Shown here piece by piece: positions 13,543 to 17,039 of a DNA stretch of 17,039 nt. Positions within the stretch are counted from its first letter, which is position 1; each line of letters begins with the position of its first letter. Where the stretch lies: assembly GCA_002493625.1 (NCBI GenBank), contig DKZK01000044.1, forward strand, positions 1 through 17,039. The letters run 5' to 3'. A program made the translations under genes and the position numbers. The notes under the pieces are model-generated. The model saw only the letters and a program-made list of their open reading frames with translations, made no database searches and had not been told where the DNA came from. This DNA comes from Lachnospiraceae bacterium UBA7076. Lineage in GTDB: Bacteria > Bacillota > Clostridia > Lachnospirales > Lachnospiraceae.

Positions 13543-13570
13543 TTGCACAAACCATCCCGTATGGTATAAT
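13543..13570 (+). promoter_or_regulatory. Promoter of the EAL-domain gene
   Basis: TTGCAC (13543-13548) and a consensus TATAAT (13565-13570) are separated by 16 bp, predicting a start near 13577 and a leader of about 130 nt before the ATG at 13704. The leader is almost entirely structured. Confidence 0.7.
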
Positions 13571-13571
13571 A

Positions 13572-13660
13572 TGCCCAAAGGAGGGACCCAACGAAGTTGG
13601 GAGGATACTTTAGGGCAGCCCTGCGAACGCAGGGACGTAAAGCCTTCGTTGTCTGCTTGC
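13572..13660 (+). ncRNA. Structured 5' leader of the EAL-domain gene, candidate riboswitch
   Basis: The leader begins with a long stem, UGCCCAAAG (13572-13580) with CUUU-A-GGGCA (13608-13617). It encloses a perfect hairpin CCCAAC-GAA-GUUGGG (13587-13601) flanked by GAGGGA and AGGAUA. A second hairpin, CCCUGC-GAAC-GCAGGG (13619-13634), is followed by ACGUAAAGCC. CAACGAAG in the first hairpin (13589-13596) is exactly complementary to CUUCGUUG (13644-13651), so the RNA can form a rival 8-bp helix. The second hairpin with GGGCAG before and GGGACGUAAAGCC after it resembles the P2 half of the GEMM-I cyclic-di-GMP aptamer, but I see no P3 half or tetraloop receptor. Control of a c-di-GMP phosphodiesterase makes such a ligand plausible, not proven. 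Confidence 0.55.
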
Positions 13661-13703
13661 AGTCAATTGAATGTTCAATGAACTATTAATCATGGGGATA
13701 AGT

Positions 13704-15620
13704 ATGAATTATATTATAGAATTTGAAATTGCAGCTTTAGGTCTGGAGCTGATGTTGTTGGTCATCTACTGCATCAGGAATAATTTTCCGTGCGCCACAA
13801 ACAAATATTATTTTGCCATGCTGTCCTGCGGCATTATTGCCACCGGCTTTAATATCATTTCCGTTTTTACTCTTTCACGCATAGAAACACTTCCCATATG
13901 GATTAACTATATATGTAACATGTGTTATCTTCTCGCATATAACGGCGCAGCATTACTGTTTTTTTTGTATGTGCTCCATGTATCAGATGATGAAAAAACC
14001 ATACATATCGGAAAAAGAATTTTTAATATTGCCTCTGTAATAGTCATTGCTCTTATTTTAACTACTCCATTTACCAAACTGATAATACATTTTGACAATG
14101 ACACATACAATCATGGTTCTTTATTTTTCCTGCTTTATATAATTTCCGTTGCCATGCTTCTTGGTGTATTTTTGTTGTTTTTTAAATTCGAATATAAGCT
14201 TGATAAAATGCAGGCATTTTCCATAATGGGCCTTGATCTGGCAACTGCCATAGTAGTAGTTGTTCAGCAATTTTTCAGTGAACTGCTCATACAAAATTTT
14301 ATCATTTCATTATTCTTTGTACTAATATATTTTTCACTGCAAAATCCAGATGACTACATAGATAAGACAGCCAACTGCTTTAACAGCTCTGCGTTTTATG
14401 AAACAGCCGCCATATATCTTAAAAAAAAGACACCGTTTTGCATTATTGCTTTTACTCTGGATGATTTTCAGGCTGTAAACAGGCTGCTTGGAATAAAGGC
14501 CGGTGAAACGGTTATAAACAATATTGCAGCATACCTACAAGGCCTTTTTGGAAAGTCCCGTATTTACCACCTGTCGGACAGCCGCTATGCAATACTGATT
14601 GATACGAAAACAATACTGTCCGCTGATGAGGTTATAGATGTCATTGACATATATTTCAGTGACCCATACCAGATTGACAATGTAGAAATACCTTTAACGC
14701 CTTATTTTTGTGTACTTGACTATCCTTCCTTTAACTTTGTAACAGAGGATATAAGCGATATATTGGAATATTCCTTCCACAAGATGCACCATAACCGTGA
14801 TATAACCGTAATTGCCGCCGATGAGGAATCACTGAAACAGAAAAGACGCGAGCTTCAAATTATAGACTGCATTAAAAATGCCATACGCCAGCAAAGCTTT
14901 CAGGTTTACTACCAGCCGATTTACAACACAAGGACAGGTAAATTTACATCCGCCGAGGCGCTGATACGTCTTTTTGACGATGAGCTTGGATTTATAAGCC
15001 CTGATGAGTTTATTCCTATGGCTGAGCATAACGGAATGATAACGGATATCGGAGAAATTGTTTTCAGGACTGTATGTGCCTTTTTAAGAAGCTACGACGT
15101 GAAAGCATTTGGAATTGAATATATTGAAATAAATCTTTCAGCCATTCAGTGTATGCAGGAAAATCTTTCCTCCCTGCTTGTGGGCATCATGAAGGAATAC
15201 GGCATATCTGCCCGCATGATTAATTTTGAGATTACGGAAACTGCCAAAACGGTAAATGAAAGTACATTACAAAAAAATTTAAACTCACTTATTGAAAAGG
15301 GTGCCAGCTTTTCAATGGACGACTTCGGAACAGGCTTTTCAACCGCAAATTATCTTATTACCCTTCCAATAAGCATTGTCAAGATTGATAAAAGCATTTT
15401 GTGGTCCTCCATGGAAAACGGGGATGCCCTTACGGTTCTTCGTCATACAATAGGTATGCTCAAAGCTCTGAATAAGGAAATTGTCGTAGAGGGTGTGGAA
15501 ACAGAGGAAATGAAGGAGCTCCTTATTGATATGGGCGTCGGTTATTTACAGGGCTTCCTGTACTCAAAGGCTGTACCCGATACTGAATTTGTTAAATTTC
15601 TTCAGGATAATAATATATAA
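13704..15620 (+). CDS. Membrane-bound cyclic-di-GMP phosphodiesterase (degenerate GGDEF, intact EAL)
   Basis: A 638-residue protein that should degrade c-di-GMP to pGpG at the membrane. Residues 1-213 carry seven or so hydrophobic helices. A diverged GGDEF domain follows (about 225-375), in which the signature is LSDSR instead of GGDEF, so cyclase activity is unlikely. The EAL domain (about 385-635) keeps the catalytic and metal-binding set: E418 in the EAL motif, N477 in INLS, E509 in EITET, D539-D540 in DDFGTG, K560 in KID, E596/E599 in EGVET and Q616. I chose the ATG at 13704, six bases after GGGGA; an ATG at 13671 has no ribosome binding site and lies in the leader. It ends two bases before the convergent DUF3737 gene. 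Confidence 0.9.
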   Translation: MNYIIEFEIAALGLELMLLVIYCIRNNFPCATNKYYFAMLSCGIIATGFNIISVFTLSRIETLPIWINYICNMCYLLAYNGAALLFFLYVLHVSDDEKTIHIGKRIFNIASVIVIALILTTPFTKLIIHFDNDTYNHGSLFFLLYIISVAMLLGVFLLFFKFEYKLDKMQAFSIMGLDLATAIVVVVQQFFSELLIQNFIISLFFVLIYFSLQNPDDYIDKTANCFNSSAFYETAAIYLKKKTPFCIIAFTLDDFQAVNRLLGIKAGETVINNIAAYLQGLFGKSRIYHLSDSRYAILIDTKTILSADEVIDVIDIYFSDPYQIDNVEIPLTPYFCVLDYPSFNFVTEDISDILEYSFHKMHHNRDITVIAADEESLKQKRRELQIIDCIKNAIRQQSFQVYYQPIYNTRTGKFTSAEALIRLFDDELGFISPDEFIPMAEHNGMITDIGEIVFRTVCAFLRSYDVKAFGIEYIEINLSAIQCMQENLSSLLVGIMKEYGISARMINFEITETAKTVNESTLQKNLNSLIEKGASFSMDDFGTGFSTANYLITLPISIVKIDKSILWSSMENGDALTVLRHTIGMLKALNKEIVVEGVETEEMKELLIDMGVGYLQGFLYSKAVPDTEFVKFLQDNNI

Positions 15621-15622
15621 TT

Positions 15623-16468
15623 TTACCCTCTGACAATTACATGCCCCATACATTCCATAACCGGAGCATCCCATATAATATCTCCCACGCTGTCAACCGT
15701 TATATTTCCTGACCTTGGATTTTTAATTGAAACTACATGTCCCTTTATATCAGCCTCAACATCAGAATATTCAAAGGAAAGGTCAGTGTTCTCCATTGTA
15801 CAGTTTATAAGCTTTAAATTCTTGCAATAGCAAAGAGGCTGCGTTCCTGAAATTTTACAGTTTATAAGAGTTAGTCCCTCGGAAAACCATCCAAGGTATT
15901 CCCCCTTTACAACAGAATTTTTCACAACAACATTTTTGCTGTGCCAAAAGGCATCCTTCGTATCAAGCAAAGAATTTTCTATTTCAAGATTTTCCATATA
16001 CTGAAATGAATACTTTCCCTTCATCCTGACATTATTAAGCCTCACATTGCTGCTGTCCATAAGCATATACTCTGACTCCACATATGTGTCCGTAAGAGTT
16101 ATTCCATCGCTTTTCCATCCAAACTCAGGTGATATAATCCTACAGTTATTAAGACTTATGCGGTTACATTCCCTGATAACCTTTATTCCATATAAGGAAC
16201 AATCCGTAATGTCCCCATCCTCAGCATACCATATGGCGGCTCTTGTATCTTCATCCATTATGCTGCTTATCATCTTAAAACCCTTAACGTGCCACAATGG
16301 ATACCGGAGTGAAAAGCTACAGTTGGATACCGTTATATTTCTTGATTCCTTCAAGACAGATTCCCCATCCTCAGGCCCGGCAAATACACAGTTTTTTATT
16401 ACACAATCCATAGAATTATATAATGCCCTCTCCTCATCATATTGTTCGTTTTCTATTAATGTACCCAT
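15623..16468 (-). CDS. DUF3737 family protein (right-handed beta-helix)
   Basis: A 281-residue protein built of short repeated strand motifs with regularly spaced Asn/Cys/Ser (CVIKNCVF, ITVSNCSF, ISLNNCRI, VVVKNSVV, LTLINCKI, LKLINCTM). This is the pattern of pectate-lyase-like beta-helix proteins of the DUF3737 family. Conserved family stretches are FSLRYPLWHVKGF, AIWYAEDGDI, FGWKSDGI and the final IIWDAPVMECMG-like end. The length is normal for the family and there is no signal peptide, so it is cytoplasmic. The function is unknown; carbohydrate-related activity is a guess from the fold. GAGAGGAAG precedes the ATG, and a clear promoter lies upstream. Its stop is two bases from the EAL gene's stop with no terminator between. 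Confidence 0.88.
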   Translation of the reverse strand: MGTLIENEQYDEERALYNSMDCVIKNCVFAGPEDGESVLKESRNITVSNCSFSLRYPLWHVKGFKMISSIMDEDTRAAIWYAEDGDITDCSLYGIKVIRECNRISLNNCRIISPEFGWKSDGITLTDTYVESEYMLMDSSNVRLNNVRMKGKYSFQYMENLEIENSLLDTKDAFWHSKNVVVKNSVVKGEYLGWFSEGLTLINCKISGTQPLCYCKNLKLINCTMENTDLSFEYSDVEADIKGHVVSIKNPRSGNITVDSVGDIIWDAPVMECMGHVIVRG

Positions 16469-16524
16469 GATGTTCTTCCTCTCAATTAAATTTTATAGGC
16501 AATTATATTTTTATCAAGATATTT

Positions 16525-16553
16525 ATTGTAACTATTTTCTTTCTATTTTTCAA
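16525..16553 (-). promoter_or_regulatory. Promoter of the DUF3737 gene
   Basis: On the minus strand TTGAAA (16548-16553) and TACAAT (16525-16530) are separated by exactly 17 bp in a very AT-rich context. They predict a start near 16518 and a leader of about 50 nt with GAGAGG before the ATG. Confidence 0.65.
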
Positions 16554-16625
16554 TATTTTATTCAAACAAAATACCTTTGTTCAGACTTTATTAAGGTATA
16601 CAACTAAAAAACATCAGCCCGCCGA

Positions 16626-16672
16626 GGTGACCCACAAAAGTTAGTCCTGAAAATCTGACAATTGGGGACACC
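16626..16672. mobile_element. 47-bp vestige with two inverted ends resembling IS3-family termini
   Basis: The segment starts GGTGACCCACAAAAGTTAG and ends CTGACAATTGGGGACACC, which are imperfect inverted repeats of one another (GGTG.CCC matched at both tips). The left end resembles the TGACCCxxAAAAGTTAGAC termini of IS150-group IS3 elements. There is no transposase and almost nothing between the ends, so it looks like an internally deleted element or two joined ends. It directly abuts the stop codon of the ABC-ATPase relic (16673). Confidence 0.45.
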
Positions 16673-16915
16673 TTATTTAAACTGATGCCTTATAGAAATG
16701 AATACAATTAAAGTTACAATATTCATTAGCTCATTTGAATTACCCTGAGCCAACGCACCTGCCGGTTCGTTTGCAAGATCTGTCCTTACTGCTTATCCCA
16801 TTTGCAAGAAGCGGCAGTTCAATATTTTCATATATGTTATTGTGGCTTTACCGGAACCGGACATACCCATAAGTATTTTCACTTCTTATATAGCACGATA
16901 ATTTAAATCTGCCAT
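16673..16915 (-). pseudogene. Collapsed ABC-transporter ATPase pseudogene
   Basis: On the minus strand the ATG at 16915 opens MADLNYRAI, then a stop, then EVKILMGMSGSGKATI, a Walker A loop (GMSGSGKAT). A second frame reads YENIELPLLANGISSKDR, the Q-loop-side segment of MacB/LolD/BceA-type ATPases (usually 'ENVELPLL..G'). Back in the first frame, LANEPAGALAQGNSNELM corresponds to the Walker B/D-loop region (LADEPTGALDS.NS.E.M). The pieces are in the right order, but the intervening parts and the signature motif are missing, and two in-frame stops remain. About 240 bp stand for a gene of roughly 700 bp, so it is certainly non-functional. Confidence 0.65.
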
Positions 16916-16970
16916 TTATAGCCGTTATTGTACTGCTGTTTGTATAAAATATACGCAAAATCACCAAAAC

Positions 16971-16999
16971 AAAAAAGAACCGAAAATTACTTTCAGCTC
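16971..16999 (-). terminator. Intrinsic terminator for a minus-strand gene beyond the right edge
   Basis: On the minus strand GAGCTGAAA (16991-16999) pairs with TTTCGGTTC (16977-16985) with two G-U pairs and a 5-nt loop, followed by TTTTTT (16971-16976). The pairing is poor on the plus strand. The gene it serves is outside the window. The remaining bases 16916-16970 and 17000-17039 show nothing recognisable. Confidence 0.6.
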
Positions 17000-17039
17000 T
17001 CTTTTTCTTAATCACTATGCACCTTCAGAACTTCACACA

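Noticed and set aside
13572..13660. Firm call of a GEMM-I cyclic-di-GMP riboswitch
   Set aside because: Only the P2-like half is recognisable. The loop is GAAC rather than GNRA, and there is no P3 stem or closing P1 strand, so it is reported as an unassigned structured leader.
16047..16607. Plus-strand frame opposite the DUF3737 gene
   Set aside because: Antisense shadow; it runs through the DUF3737 promoter region and has no ribosome binding site.

Overview
The window reads as low-GC Firmicute chromosome, most likely a spore-forming member of the Clostridia (Lachnospiraceae-like). The grounds are AT-rich intergenic DNA, strong GGAGG-type ribosome binding sites, vegetative -35/-10 promoters, an AgrA/AgrC-like pair, a LysM-GH18 protein of the spore peptidoglycan hydrolase type and a DUF3737 protein. 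This is accessory-type sequence: short operons on alternating strands, separated by several decayed gene remnants. No rRNA, tRNA, CRISPR array or intact mobile element was seen.

Left part (1-3918, mostly +): a relic zone (179-515) holds pieces of a second, decayed alkyltransferase locus and an unrelated gene tail. Then come a LytTR response regulator (601-1362) and its GHKL sensor kinase (1355-2650). Two membrane-anchored proteins of unknown function follow (2835-3305, 3328-3918). Their promoter carries three 20-bp-spaced boxes that look like a LytTR operator.

Middle (3934-8526): a minus-strand operon holds a conserved hypothetical protein, an O6-alkylguanine-DNA alkyltransferase and a short alkyltransferase-like protein. 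Next is a TetR regulator divergent from an HXXEE membrane protein and a DUF6512-type membrane protein, with a palindromic operator candidate between them. A stress-type short-chain dehydrogenase lies on the minus strand.

8688-11360 (minus): a cation/proton antiporter sits behind a well-formed fluoride (crcB) riboswitch with an overlapping intrinsic terminator. This is the clearest regulatory element in the window. Upstream are an XRE-regulator stub, two small acidic immunity-like proteins and the truncated tail of the gene that preceded them.

11411-15620: a secreted protein with a 3D/double-psi-barrel-like C-terminus and a LysM-GH18 hydrolase flank about 200 bp of hairpin-rich non-coding sequence. 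Divergently, a membrane-bound GGDEF(degenerate)-EAL phosphodiesterase has a strong promoter and a compact structured leader with a mutually exclusive pairing. The two structured RNAs, neither of which I could assign to a class, are the best candidates for something undescribed.

Right end (15623-17039): a DUF3737 beta-helix protein, then decayed sequence. This comprises a 47-bp element resembling two IS3-family ends joined together, a collapsed ABC-transporter ATPase pseudogene, and a terminator for a minus-strand gene beyond the edge.
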